Notes under the pieces: model-generated
What the model was told of the DNA's origin: nothing
Database searches by the model: none
Seen by the model: only the letters and a program-made list of their open reading frames with translations
Origin: Rugalucina vietnamica
Taxonomy: Eukaryota > Mollusca > Bivalvia > Lucinida > Lucinidae
Direction of reading: 5' to 3'
Assembly (NCBI GenBank): GCA_964017185.1
Contig: OZ024883.1
Location: forward strand, 992,001-1,056,000
DNA: 64,000 nt
Position numbers and translations under genes: made by a program
Shown here: one piece after another, positions 1 through 11,900 of the stretch
How positions within the stretch are numbered: the first letter of the stretch is position 1
How the letters are laid out: the number at the start of each line of letters is the position of its first letter

Positions 1-2436
1 CTAGCTGACATCAACTGGTCAGACAACAGTCTGAAGGGATCTGCCTCCCAATCTGATTTGTGCACCCAGCTTATCAAAATATCCACTGATAGATTTCTCC
101 AACAGGTAGTTTCTCAACCAACAAGGATAACAGAAACCACAGAAAACATTCTCGACTTGTTCTTTTGCAATAACAGATCACTGGTAAATACTGTTGAGGT
201 GATACCTGGTATCTCAGACCACGAAGCGGTCTACATTGAAGCTAGCCTGCGCCCCCACAAGATACCACAACCACCAAGAAAAGTATTTTGTTACAAGAAA
301 GCAGGCTACGACAGCATCAAGAAAGGACTAATTAACCTTCATCGAGACATGTCAGATATGCGAACAGCTTCGGTGGATACACTATGGACCAAGTTTAAAG
401 GATGTCTTTCTAACCTGATGCACACTCACATACCGGTCAAGACACTGAAAGGAAGAAAAATAAAGAAACCATGGATTGATAGGAAAGTAAGAACAACAAT
501 CAGGAAAAGGGCCAGACTATATACAAGAACGAAGAAAACCAAAAAGGAAGTTGACATACAAAAATACAGACAATGCAAAGGGGACATTCAAAAATTGGAA
601 AGACAGGCTTACTATTCTTACATCAAAAATATTATTGAAGTAAATGAAGACCTTGATGAGAGACCCTCAAAACAGAAACGGTTCTGGTCCTACATCAAAT
701 CCTTACGTAAAGATAACACAGGAATTTCACCACTCAAAGACAAAGGTCGTCTCTTCAATGCTCCAAAGGACAGGGCCAACATCCTGAATAGACAGTACCA
801 ATCTACTTTCACACAGGAGAACACAAGCCAGGTCCCTAGCCCTTCCGGCACACCTTATCCTGACATGGAGGAAATCCAGGTAGATGAAGACGGAATTCGG
901 AAGCTACTCCAGAAGACAAACCCAAGGAAAGCCACAGGTCCTGATAATATACCTGCCCGAATCCTGAAGGAATGTGCTTCTGAATTAGCCCCAATCCTAA
1001 CCACCATTTTCAACAGGTCACTGCATGAAGGTAAAGTGCCAGAGGACTGGAGACACGCCAATGTGACAGCCATCTTCAAAAAGGGTACTCGCCACGATAC
1101 CGCTAACTACCGACCGGTTTCCCTTACATCCCTGTGCTGTAAACTACTAGAGCATGTGATAGTGTCAAAACAATGCAACACCTGGACAGATACCACATTC
1201 TGAGTGACTGTCAACATGGATTCAGGGCAAAAAGAAGCTGCGAGACTCAGATCTTGATGTTATACCATGAACTGGCAGCATCCCTTGACAAGAAGATCCA
1301 GACTGACATATTCATCTTGGACTTCAGTAAAGCGTTTGATCACGTTCCACATCAACGCTTGCTGAAGAAGGTTCACCACTATGGCATCCGTGGAACTACA
1401 CATCAGTGGATCTCATCTTTCCTAAACTCCAGAACACAGCAGGTCTTAGTAGAGGGACAGTCTTCGGAGAAGGTTCCAGTCGTCAGCGGAGTACCACAGG
1501 GTCGGTTCTAGGTCCAGTCCTATTTCTGATGTTTATCAACGACCTACCTGACAACATAATCTCAAGCACAAGACTCTTCGCGGACGATTGCATACTTTAC
1601 CGACAGATATCATCAAACAATGATCAAAACTTACTACAAGATGACCTGGATAGACTCGCAACGTGGGAAAAACCTGGGGAATGGAATTCCATCCACAGAA
1701 GTGTAGTATTCTACGTATCTACAGACCCAAGTCAAACCCAAGGACCTTTCAGTATCAACTAAAGTGTGTAGCTCTAGCAGAGGAACAGTCATCAAAGTAT
1801 CTAGGTGTGGATATCCAGTCTAACTTAACCTGGAATGACCATATCAACAGAATCACCAAGAAGTCTAACAGTATGCTAGGTTTCCTAAGACGCAACTTAC
1901 GGCAAGCAGGCGAGGAAACCAAAGCCCAGGCCTACTTCACAATGGTCCGATCCAACCTTGACTACTGTTGCACAATCTGGAATCCCCACAATAAGGAGCA
2001 GATTAAGCAGATTGAAATGGTCCAGCGCAGGTCTGCACGATTTGTAACCAACAGATACGGAAACACCAGCAGTGTCACCGACATGCTAGGCTATCTCGGC
2101 TGGGAATCACATGAGACAAGACGGAGCAAACTGCAGCTAATTGTGCTCTACACGATCGTACATGGACTTATAGATATTCCACCAGAAGACTACCTTGTAC
2201 AAGGGAACTCCAGGACTAGAGCAGCACACAAACATAAGTACCGGCATTACTCTACATCCTCTGACTGCTTCAAATACAGCTTCTTCCCAAGGACAATCCC
2301 GCTTTGGAACAGATTACCAGCAGCCGCAGCTGAGGCTCCCTCCCTCCTTGGCATCATTCAAAAGGGAGCTATCCACGCTAACCTTCTAATGGGGATCTCT
2401 CTCCCAGCCATGAACGTACCCCCAGATGAAGAGTGA
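1..2436 (+). pseudogene. Non-LTR retrotransposon ORF2 (CR1/jockey-like), frameshifted, cut by the window edge
   Basis: The reading enters at base 1 inside an apurinic-type endonuclease domain: LADINW, then the terminal SDH motif near 213-225. A connector follows, then reverse transcriptase: RPVSLTS near 1110-1130, DFSKAFDHVP near 1320-1350, and the catalytic FADD at about 1576-1588. The C-terminal part keeps the SKYLGVDIQSNLTWNDH and RRSARF blocks typical of this group. The coding path changes frame at least three times: near 1165-1200; near 1500, where one base is missing after GVPQG; and near 1670 after the WEK block. It cannot make one polyprotein. It is more similar to the element at 5996-8470 than to the one at 2930-5711. 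The superfamily is clear; the exact clade (CR1, L2, Daphne or jockey) is an inference. Confidence 0.9.
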
Positions 2437-2725
2437 TGAGCTGTGTCGTCGGGTCTGGCACCTAGGTACCCCAAGGGTTGGCGGATTGGTCTCACTCTGA
2501 TGGGCGAAAAGTGGCTGGGAACAACTTTTCTTGTATTTCTTCCTTTTTACTATTTTGCATTCCTCCTACTTGTTATACAGTCCCCCTTATACTTCCATCT
2601 TTTCTATTTTCTCTTTCAGTTTCATTCTTGCGCACCACTAAAGAATTGTCAAGTATGACAGCTTAGTGTATCAACGTAGATGTAGATGTAGAAGAGATGA
2701 GGTGCCTCCTATACGGCGGACTCAC
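2437..2725 (+). mobile_element. 3' untranslated end and tail of the first non-LTR element
   Basis: Non-coding sequence follows the stop. It carries a short GTAGAT repeat at about 2676-2692, then an imperfect hairpin around 2705-2720 (CCTCCTATACGGCGG). The element at 5930-8640 has the same order of short repeat then hairpin, so this is probably the conserved 3' end of the family. The exact insertion boundary is uncertain. Confidence 0.55.
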
Positions 2726-2740
2726 GCAGGTATGGAATGG

Positions 2741-2756
2741 GTAGGTAGGTAGGTAG
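2741..2756. repeat. (GTAG)n microsatellite
   Basis: Four tandem GTAG units just downstream of the first retrotransposon. Confidence 0.8.
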
Positions 2757-2929
2757 AAATCAGATGCTCAGCTATTGAATCTGCCATCTGTATTCTGTAT
2801 TTGAGATTCTGCCTTCATAGACACACCTCGTTTTAACCCACGAGTACGGGCCAGCACCACTCCGCAGTGACAGGATTAATGCCCACCACCAGTACAATGA
2901 TATCCCTAACACATATTTGAATCCTGCCA

Positions 2930-5711
2930 ATGCGGATTTCCCTCCCGTGTAACTTAACCTTAACCACGTCACTGTTGAACCATACTACCCAAAGCCCCTT
3001 TTCCCCCAGATGCAACAGTGACGCGAGCTGCCTAAGGTGGAGGAAAGCCAGGACATATCTCGGCATACCCGGAACTCTTGACGGCGGTGGTGTGATGTTA
3101 CTTATACACAAAGATATTCCTCATATGCCAATCACTGAATTGGAAAACGGCTCCGAATCAGTTTGGGTAAAGGTATTTGCGAACAAAACTTCCCATTTTG
3201 TGGCAAGTTGGTATCGACCTCCAGATGGTAAGATAGAGGAACTTGAGTTATTCAAAGACCAACTTGAAAAGGTGAAAACTTTACATAAAGGAAACAAACC
3301 CCCCTCGGTCCATGTCATGGGTGATTTCAACTTCAGAGATATTGTTTGGCCAGATAGACTCAACAAACTAGGTTTTTCATTGAGCGTGTCTGAAGGTGCA
3401 AAGTTGGTAGAACTTATAAGTGACCATGAATTGGAACAGGTAGTGCACTTCCCCACAAGAGGACAAAACACATTGGATTTGATTATCACTTCACTTCCCG
3501 GACAATTTGTTGATATTCATTCCCCGGACAGGCTTAGTGATCATGACATTGTCTCTGGAACTTTGAAAATAGTTATTCCCCCCATCAAGAAACCTAAGAG
3601 AAAGGTGTATAAATATCAGAAAGGTGATTATGAATCTATGAAAGGTGATGTCCTTAAATTTGCAAAGGAGAAATATTTCAACGGTTACTCTGGCACACGG
3701 TCGGTTCAAGAAAACTTTAATTTGATCACATCTTTTATCCAGGAATCAGTGGATAAACATATCCCATCAAAGACTAGTCGCTCAGTTTCCTCAGTCCCAT
3801 GGTTAACTCCTGAAATAAGAAGAAAGATTCGTAGAAAAAATGCAACTCACGCTAAAGCGAAGAAAACTGGGAATGCAAAATTTAGAACGAAATTTGAAAC
3901 TTTGAGAAGAGAAATCAAAGCAGATATCAGAAAACAGCATGAGTTGTATGTAAATAACTTGGTTGGTGATGTTAAGGCTAATCCAAGAGATTTTTATCGG
4001 TACATAAATAGTCAGAAAAAAGATGTTCAAGGTATCCCCCCTTTGAAAAAGCGAAATGGAAGTGGTCTTGCTGAATCAGATTTTGAAAAGGCTGGTGAAT
4101 TCAATGGTCAGTTTACGGATGTGTTCACCAAAACTGAACATAGCCAGGTCCCTCTTCTGAATAGAAAAGCCCCGTTTATGGAAGACATAGTGGTATCCAA
4201 AGAAGGTGTCACAAAACTTCTGAAAGGTTTGAACCCGTCGAAAGCTTTAGGTCCTGATGAGCTTCATCCCAGAGTCCTTAAGGAATTGGCATCTGAGCTA
4301 GGTCCTGTTTTTGCACATCTTTTTCAACAGTCAATAGACTCAGGTGAAATCCCCAAAGAATGGTCTTTAGCAAACATTTGTCCCCTGTTCAAAAAGGCTG
4401 ACAGGTCTCTTGCTTGCAACTATCGTCCAGTTTCCTTGACCTGCGTACCCTGCAAACTTCTGGAACATATAGTGTGTTCTAATATCATGTCCCATTTGGA
4501 TCATCATAAACTTTTGTCAGACAGGCAACATGCATTCAGGAAATCCCACAGTTGTGAAACCCAGTTAGCTACAGTGATTGATGACTGGGCAAAAATCTTA
4601 GACAATCAAGGTCAGGTTGACACATTTATCTTGGATTTCGAAAAAGCTTTTGACACTCCTCCGCATGAACTCCTTAAAAGCAAATTGTTTAGTTATGGAA
4701 TTGGTGGGAAGACAATTAAATGGATTGATGCCTTCCTTTGCTATAGACAACAAAGAGTTGTGGTTAATGGCGTTAAATCAGACTGGGCTCCTGTTGTATC
4801 TGGTGTCCCAAAGGGCACCGTTCTTGGCCCCTTGTTGTTTTCGTTGCATATAAATGATATCACCTCAGATATTGAATCGGAAATCAGACTCTTTGCTGAT
4901 GATTGTGTTTGTTATCGTGAAATTAAGAATGTGGAGGATACAGTGAAACCAGAAGGATATTGATCGATTAGGTAGTTGGGCCAGGAAATGGGGTATGAGA
5001 TTTCAACCTGTCAAGTGCAACATGATGCAGCTGACAAATAAACGTACTAGTAAAATTCAGGCTTCTTACAAGCTTGAGGGTACTGTGTTGGAAAATGTTG
5101 AGAGTATCAAATATCTTGGTGTAACAATAACTAAGGATTTAAAATGGAATACTCACATCAGCAATGTGTGTACCAAAGCCAATAGGACCCTTGGTTTTTT
5201 GAGACGAAATCTGTTTTCTTGCCCCAAAGATGTGAGAGAAGCTGCCTATAAAGGTCTGGTGAGACCTATTCTTGAATATGGTAGCTCAGTTTGGGACCCT
5301 CATTATGAAGGTTTGATAGATGATTTGGAGAAGGTGCAAAAGCGTGCGGCTAGGTTTGTAACTAGGAACTATACATATGAAAAAGGTAGTATGACTGGCA
5401 TCCTTAAAAAACTAAAATGGGAATCCCTGCAGAAATGAAGGAAGGATAATAGAATTATATTACTTTACAAAGGTCTAAAAGGGAGAGCAAAAATACCCAC
5501 GGATGACCTTATCCCCAAAAACAGGCGTTGTAGGAATCAACACTCCTTGGCATTTCAGATACCTTCAGCAAGTACAAATGCCTATTTACACAGTTTCTTC
5601 CCCCAGACCATTAGAGATTGGAATGAACTCCCTGATTCTCTGATCTCCTCTGCTGAATTGTCAGATGATTGTGTGTCTAAATTTACTTCTCTTGTGAGAG
5701 CTCGGGACTAA
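2930..5711 (+). pseudogene. Second non-LTR retrotransposon ORF2, one frameshift and one nonsense codon
   Basis: Recognisable endonuclease sequence starts at GGGVMLLI near 3079; the ~50 residues before it match nothing I know, so the element is probably 5' truncated. Visible blocks: SWYRPPDG near 3210, GDFNFRDIVW near 3320-3350, SDHDIV near 3536, then reverse transcriptase with DFEKAFDTPPHE near 4635 and FADD at 4892-4903. The frame breaks near 4945-4955; comparison with the minus-strand relative at 20135-21052 indicates a small deletion. It resumes at about 4960 and meets a TGA at 5436-5438 where the relative has an arginine codon. Homology continues to the TAA near 5710. It is dead by these two lesions but otherwise well preserved, so it is fairly young. 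It belongs to the same subfamily as 20135-21052 and the fragment at 11448-11745. Confidence 0.9.
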
Positions 5712-5800
5712 TCCCCTCCGGTCAAGCCCCATCCCCCCTGGTGTAGTATTGTCAGTTTGACGTTTCACCAGTAAACTATTCTGATTCTGATTCTGCCTGT
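5712..5800 (+). mobile_element. 3' tail of second non-LTR element
   Basis: A short untranslated region ends in three ATTCTG repeats at about 5777-5795. The minus-strand relative carries the same tail in reverse at 20055-20076. This is the microsatellite-like tail expected of CR1/L2-type elements. Confidence 0.7.
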
Positions 5801-5930
5801 GAAACCACCGCGTCCGCCTGGCGACAGCCAGACCACATACATTTCGACGGGTTAATTCATTTTTATTCTGAAAAACATTTGGCCGATAGTGGGGCGCGAA
5901 CCCGTACGAAAGTGGTATGAAGCAGTGCCA
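5801..5930. other. Spacer between two retrotransposons
   Basis: About 130 bases between the tail of one element and the truncated 5' end of the next. It contains a weak box-B-like stretch (GGGTTCGCGCC on the minus strand near 5890-5905) but no convincing tRNA fold. I see no gene. Confidence 0.4.
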
Positions 5931-8640
5931 CATCAGAATTTGTAGCAGCCTCACTCAACTGCAAGGACCTGAAGAAGCCCATCATCATAGGTTGTATGTA
6001 TAGACCTACTGACAATGATGTTGACTACACTCAGAATCTATGCAATGCAGTTTCTGATCTGTCATCAAGATTCAAGGATCACATCATCTGGCTTGGTGGA
6101 GATACTAACCTACCTGATATAGACTGGAATACAGACACCATAACTGGACATAACTATCTAGTCTCAATAAACAAAACATATATCGACACCTTCAACCACA
6201 TCGGCTGTGAACAAATGGTGAATTTCCCCACTAGAGTCAATAACATTCTTGACGTCTTCTGTACCAATCGCCCATCTCTAGTTGATAGATGTTCTACAGT
6301 CCCCGGCCTTAGCGATCATGACATAGTCTTAGTGGACACAAATATCCTCCCAGCTCGCAAGAAGCCGGTCAAAAGAAAGATCTTCCTATGGAAGCGGGCA
6401 GACAAATGTTCCATGTCAGATGATTTGAAGAAATTTACAGAAGAATTTGTACATGCTAACACCACACAGACAGAGGTTAACACACTTTGGACCACCTTCA
6501 AGCAGACATGCATTGAAAGTGTCAACAAGTATGTACCTTCCAAGTACACATCAACCCGCTTTAACCAGCCCTGGTGCAACCGGGATGTTCGCCGCCAAAC
6601 ACGGAAGAAAAGAAGAGCATACAAGAAAGCGCGTATCTCAAAAAATCCTGCTGACTGGGCGAGATATAAAAAGATACAGAAAGATGCCCAGAACACATGC
6701 CGAAATGCTCATAATGACTACATCCGAAATATGGTTAGTGAACCTGGCTCAAAGAACAAGAGGCTCTACTCCTACGTCAAGGGTATGAAGTGCGACAGCT
6801 CGGGCGTGGCGACACTGAAAAAGGATGGGACCAACTACTCAGAAGCTAGCGACAAGGCAGAGATCCTCAACGATCAGTTTGCATCGGTTTTCACCAAAGA
6901 AGACTGTAGCAGCATGCCCTCCATGGGAAACAGCCTGAAATCTGAAGCTCCACCACTAATAATACAAGACAATGGAGTCAGGAAAATACTTGAAGGCTTA
7001 AACCCACACAAAGCAAGTGGTCCAGATGAGATCTCTTCACGCTTCTTGAAGGAGATGGCACCCAGTATATCGACCGCCCTCACTTTGATCTTTCAAGCTT
7101 CATACGATCAAGGCACAGTACCAAATGATTGGAAAGGAGCCTTTATAACCCCACTATTTAAGAAGGGAGATAAGAGCAAGGCATCCAACTACCGTCCGGT
7201 TTCCTTAACTTCAATCTGTTCAAAGGCCATGGAGCACATTGTCCACAGTCATCTCATGAAGTACCTAGACAAGCATCACATCCTCAGTGACCAACAACAT
7301 GGCTTCAGAAAGAGACGATCCTGTGAGTCCCAGCTCATCACAACAGTTCACGACCTGGCCAAAGGATTGGACAACAGGCAACAAATCGACGCCATCCTGC
7401 TAGATTTCAGCAAGGCGTTCGACAAAGTGGCTCATCAACGCCTTGCTGCCAAGCTCTACCACTACGGTATCCGGAACAAGACCCTTGCCTGGATTCAGAG
7501 CTTCCTTGCTGAAAGATATCAGAAGGTGGTCTTAGACGGTAAAACATCCTCCTCCTCTCCAGTTACTTCTGGTGTTCCACAGGGGACTGTGCTTGGTCCT
7601 CTCTTATTCCTGATTTACATCAACGACCTGCCATCAAGAGTTTCCTCCACAGCACGGCTCTTTGCCGATGATTGCCTGCTCTACAGAGTGATCTCAAGCC
7701 AAGATGATGCAGAGTCACTACAAGAAGACCTTGATAGCCTTCAGGAGTGGGAGAGAGACTGGCAGATGGCTTTCAACCCAGACAAGTGTGAACACATCAG
7801 AATCACCAATAAGAAGAAGATTGTCCAGTCTACATACATGATCCACGGACAGGTACTCAAGGAGACAACAAAAGCTAAGTACCTTGGAGTCACCATTGAC
7901 AAAACTCTATCCTGGAATAGCCATATTGACATGGTGACAAAAAGAGCCAACCAGACAATCTCCTTTCTACAGAGGAACCTCTCAGCATGCCCAAAGGACA
8001 TAAAAGAAGCCAGCTACAAGACACTCGTCCGTCCACAAGTAGAATACGCGGCCACAGTCTGGGACCCATCTACTAAGGACGGCATCAAAAAGGTCGAAGC
8101 TGTACAGAGACGCGCTGCAAGATTCTGCCAGAATGACTACCGCCGAACCAGCAGTGTCACCTCAATGATCCAGGATCTGGGATGGGAAAACCTTCAGCGT
8201 CGCCGTGAGCAATCCAAGACTGTCATGATGTATCGGATCGTAAACAACCTAGTTGATATTCCTGCCGAGCATTACCTGACTCACTCTGGCACAGCAACTA
8301 GAGGACATGGGATCCGATTCCTGGTACCATACTGCTCCGTGAACGCCTACAAGAACTCGTTCTTCCCCTCCACAGTGCGCCTCTGGAACTCCCTGCCGGT
8401 CTCTGCAGTAACAGCACCAACGCTTGATGCCTTCAAGAGCTGCGTCGGCGCTGGACCAGTCCTCTACTAAAGCCCAGAGAGATGTTTTTATCCTGTTTTT
8501 AACCTGTACATAGAGCCTTCCTTCACACATGTGTACATAGTTTTCACAGTGCGACTATGCTCATTGTCTGGGCCCAGCACTTTTTTGGAAGATGAAGATG
8601 AAGATGAAGCAAAGCAAGGAACCTCCGCTATAGCGGACGC
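5930..8640 (+). mobile_element. Third CR1/jockey-like retrotransposon, whole visible extent
   Basis: Runs from the first endonuclease residues through the 824-codon frame, a 3' untranslated region, a GAAGAT repeat tail at about 8588-8609 and a perfect 14-bp palindrome (TCCGCTATAGCGGA) at 8624-8637. Whether the palindrome belongs to the element or to the target is not settled, but a related hairpin follows the tail of the first element. Confidence 0.75.
5996..8470 (+). CDS. Non-LTR retrotransposon ORF2 polyprotein, 824 residues, uninterrupted but 5' truncated
   Basis: This is the only CR1/jockey-like copy here with an unbroken frame. It begins inside the endonuclease: the frame is open upstream to about 5930 and reads into CMYRPTDND, so the ATG at 5996 is just the first methionine of a truncated domain. 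Then come GDTNLPDIDW (residues about 35-44), SDHDIV (about 104-109), a basic linker (about 190-250), and reverse transcriptase with RPVSLTS, DFSKAFDKVAHQ, SGVPQGTVLGP and FADD at residues 556-559. The C-terminal part has KYLGVTIDKTLSWNSHI and VRLWNSLP. The protein should nick target DNA and reverse-transcribe its own RNA, but the missing endonuclease start means this copy is probably not autonomous. It lies only 285 bp before the FBXO36 start codon, on the same strand. Confidence 0.92.
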   Translation: MYRPTDNDVDYTQNLCNAVSDLSSRFKDHIIWLGGDTNLPDIDWNTDTITGHNYLVSINKTYIDTFNHIGCEQMVNFPTRVNNILDVFCTNRPSLVDRCSTVPGLSDHDIVLVDTNILPARKKPVKRKIFLWKRADKCSMSDDLKKFTEEFVHANTTQTEVNTLWTTFKQTCIESVNKYVPSKYTSTRFNQPWCNRDVRRQTRKKRRAYKKARISKNPADWARYKKIQKDAQNTCRNAHNDYIRNMVSEPGSKNKRLYSYVKGMKCDSSGVATLKKDGTNYSEASDKAEILNDQFASVFTKEDCSSMPSMGNSLKSEAPPLIIQDNGVRKILEGLNPHKASGPDEISSRFLKEMAPSISTALTLIFQASYDQGTVPNDWKGAFITPLFKKGDKSKASNYRPVSLTSICSKAMEHIVHSHLMKYLDKHHILSDQQHGFRKRRSCESQLITTVHDLAKGLDNRQQIDAILLDFSKAFDKVAHQRLAAKLYHYGIRNKTLAWIQSFLAERYQKVVLDGKTSSSSPVTSGVPQGTVLGPLLFLIYINDLPSRVSSTARLFADDCLLYRVISSQDDAESLQEDLDSLQEWERDWQMAFNPDKCEHIRITNKKKIVQSTYMIHGQVLKETTKAKYLGVTIDKTLSWNSHIDMVTKRANQTISFLQRNLSACPKDIKEASYKTLVRPQVEYAATVWDPSTKDGIKKVEAVQRRAARFCQNDYRRTSSVTSMIQDLGWENLQRRREQSKTVMMYRIVNNLVDIPAEHYLTHSGTATRGHGIRFLVPYCSVNAYKNSFFPSTVRLWNSLPVSAVTAPTLDAFKSCVGAGPVLY

Positions 8641-8754
8641 TAAATCTAAATCTTGTATATCACCTGGGGAGGGCCATTCGCATTTCGGTAACTCGTTGTA
8701 TTGCACGATGTTCATGCAGCTAGACGTTGGGATGGTGATTCGGAAGCTTCTAAA

Positions 8755-8922
8755 ATGGCCGACAGGAAGAAAAAATCTGCGGAGAAACAGAAAAAGCCAG
8801 ATCACGATGAATGTGGAATAAATAAACATTGGCTCGGACCTGACGATGCCATAGTTGACTTTAGTGATACAGCTCCTTCACCTTGCAAAGACTTTTATCA
8901 TGTTTATGTCACACCAAAACAG
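8755..8922 (+). CDS. FBXO36: FBXO36 exon 1 (coding part)
   Basis: Encodes 56 residues, lysine-rich at first, ending in the conserved KDFYHVYVTPKQ block. The donor is GTTCAG after CAG, phase 0; this is a weak donor consensus, but the next exon continues the family sequence exactly. Confidence 0.82.
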
Positions 8923-11900
8923 GTTCAGTTTAAAAGTCATATATTTTCGCGACTTTTTTTTCTGAGTTTTTGTTGAATATCGTTTTGCATGCTTATGCAT
9001 GTTTAATGCTTTGTTATGATCAGTTCTGGTGAAGACCGACATGCAGGTTAATGTGGGCAGATGACTGTTAATTGTTTATCCCTGCACATAATTATCATCC
9101 AGTAATGTATTTTGACGCGCATCTAGAGTAAGGGGACATGGTTTCGCACACTTCTTGATGATTTACTTAGATCATAGAAGATGAAAAATACTAACAATCA
9201 TGGTTACTTGCCTCATTTCAACCTTGACAAAAGCTGTTTACAAAACATGTGTCACAAAACGTCAGAGCTCAATACGTCATCGGGGATCCGTCATTTACTG
9301 TGGTATTTAGTGGTAAAATATGGAGGAAATGGGACATGGCTTCGCACACCCACAATTTTTGAAAACAAAGCAAGACCTTGGAAAAAACACAACATATTAA
9401 TGAAGAACAACCAAAATACTGTCAACAATTCAAAACAAAAAGTAAATTACAGATGGACCTTGTCTAAAGTACATTGTGTTCAAATTGGGGGTGTGTCACT
9501 TCAGGGACAGTAGCTGTACAAAGTATGTTCCAATTTAAACTTAAAAATACAACCTGGCATCTTAATACCATAGTGTGCCAACTTTGGGAGGATGAGTTGT
9601 ATTGGGCCGAGATGACCAGGCACCTTGAACTCGGTATCACAGACGAACAACTAGCACAGATAAAATGTGAAAACTTGTATCATTTTGGAGAAATATTGGA
9701 ATATTTTGAATGAAATTATTGGAAATAGGATATTTTTCTACTCATCTGTAGATTTTGATGGGAATCATAGAAATGGTAAGATGAAAAAGCTGATTGTTTA
9801 CACAGTGTACATGTTTGTTGACATTTGTATGCAAATGTGGTTTCGTCGCACGCGCAAAGCACACGAGGTTGTGGAAGCTAAGAATTTGTATAAAACACGG
9901 CACTCTTCGACAAAACTCATTTATAAGGATCATCCCCAGGGATTTTCATCACAATGGGGTAAACTTTGAGGAATAAATTAGGTGTGCGAAGCCATGCCCT
10001 GTGCGAAATCATGTCCCCTTACTCTAATTTGAAGCACCTAAGTATTTCTATCTATATATACTGCAGCACCCTCTTGCGAGGATTATGTGCAGGCTCTCTC
10101 TCTCTCTTTGTTTTTTTTCTTTCTTTTTATTTTATTTATTTATTTATTTTTGAGAGAGAGAGTGCCAGTTTTAGAAGTACCATAGGTTTTTTTGTCAAAG
10201 GCCAGTCGTTTTAATTGTCTTTTTTTCTTATGACACTTTTTTCACATGAATGACGTAGCAATTGTTTTTCTTTAACTCATTTCATTCATATAAAAATATT
10301 CTCATTTGCTAAAGCATCATTCACTGCATAGATCTAGATCAGAGACACATCCGCAAAATACCTATGCACATAAAACATTTTGTTTCAAAATTATATCCTG
10401 TCTTATATATATATTTTGTGTAATGTAACTTGATGGAGAATAAATTGAAAAGTTGACCTCTTGACTTTGCTGACTGAAAATGATCAATTCAGTTGATGAA
10501 AAATTTTGTTAGTTAACTAATTTAATACCCAAAGAACAATTTTGTCTGTGATAATGGTCCATGCCAACAATCATAACAGAAATATTTGTGCTTCAATTAC
10601 CCTACCCCTAAAATCTGATGCGCCAAAATGGGGTCCATTTTCTAAAACAACCACATAACTTTAGGCACATGTCTAAGAAATATGAAGTTATTTTTCCTCA
10701 TTTGCTATTGCTGTACAGGTCAGGGATTGTCTCCAGGGTAATAAAATTATCCTGTACAGGTGCACTGTCTATTGCACAAGTGAGAATGTCAAATCAAATT
10801 CAATGCGTCATTTCACATGTCTGAAAACCAAAATTGCAGATTTTATGGTAGACTGATTTCATGGTGATTTTTCTCACTAAAAAGCTGCAAGAGACATTTT
10901 AGTAGTATTAAATAACATGAAGGAAGCCACTTAATGCATTGCATAACCCCAAAATGTTTTGAATATCTTTGGAAAAGTACAATTGTCAATAGAATGCTTA
11001 AGTGTGTCAAAACCCATTACTCTAGGCTACTCAGTAATGAGGGTGACATGTAGTATCTATAGATAGATATTTATGATATTTGTCTGTGGAGTTCTTTCAA
11101 TCCTTGGTAGAACCTCCACCTAGATTATTGGTGAATCATCAAATTGACAATACCACACCTGAATGGTGTGGTGTCACAAGTAACTGACATTCTGAACCCA
11201 GTAATAAACTAATAAAACTGTTAAACACACCTCATGACACCTATAATAAAATAATCTGATGGATGGCATCATCAAATTTGTAGTAACGACAGAATTTGTC
11301 TCTCAGGTAGTAGCTAGTAGGGGCTCTCCACTGGTATATAAATCACTTGTATTTGATGCATAATTATCTTCTTAGTGATAGAAACATGGTAATTTATTTT
11401 GCCTTTGGGAGGTGCACCTTGAAGTCTATTTGTTTGAATGAGGAAGTCCCTTGGCATTCTTGAACAACTCAAATGGGAATCTCTCAGTAAAAGGAGGATG
11501 GATAATGGACTTATATTGCTACACACAAAGGTCTGAAGGGTAAAGCCAGAATACCTACAGATGACTTAAGGCATTGTAGAAATAGTCACTCCAAGGCATT
11601 TCAGCTACCATCTGCTAGTGTAGAGGCCTATAAATGTAGTTTCTTTCCACAGACTATCAAGGACTTGTATGACCTCCCTGACTCTGTTTTCCACTGATGA
11701 AATGTCAGATGATTGTGGGTCCAAGTTTGCTTCAAACTTTAATGTTCTTTCTATGATTGGGTTAGTTAATTAGCCCTTTACAATGGGCTTTAAATGCAAG
11801 ATTTAAGAGATTCTTTAGCTAAGCATCTGCTCTTCTTAAATCAATTTCATACAGCTCAAGAGTATTTCAAATGTCAATGCTTTTTGTGTGAAAATTTGCC

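Noticed and set aside
5880-5940. Possible tRNA or SINE head between retrotransposons
   Set aside because: A box-B-like GGGTTCGCGCC is present on the minus strand, but no box A at the right distance and no cloverleaf.
9181-9969. Frames of 79-110 codons in FBXO36 intron 1
   Set aside because: Inside the inverted-repeat element; no transposase motifs and not maintained as one frame.
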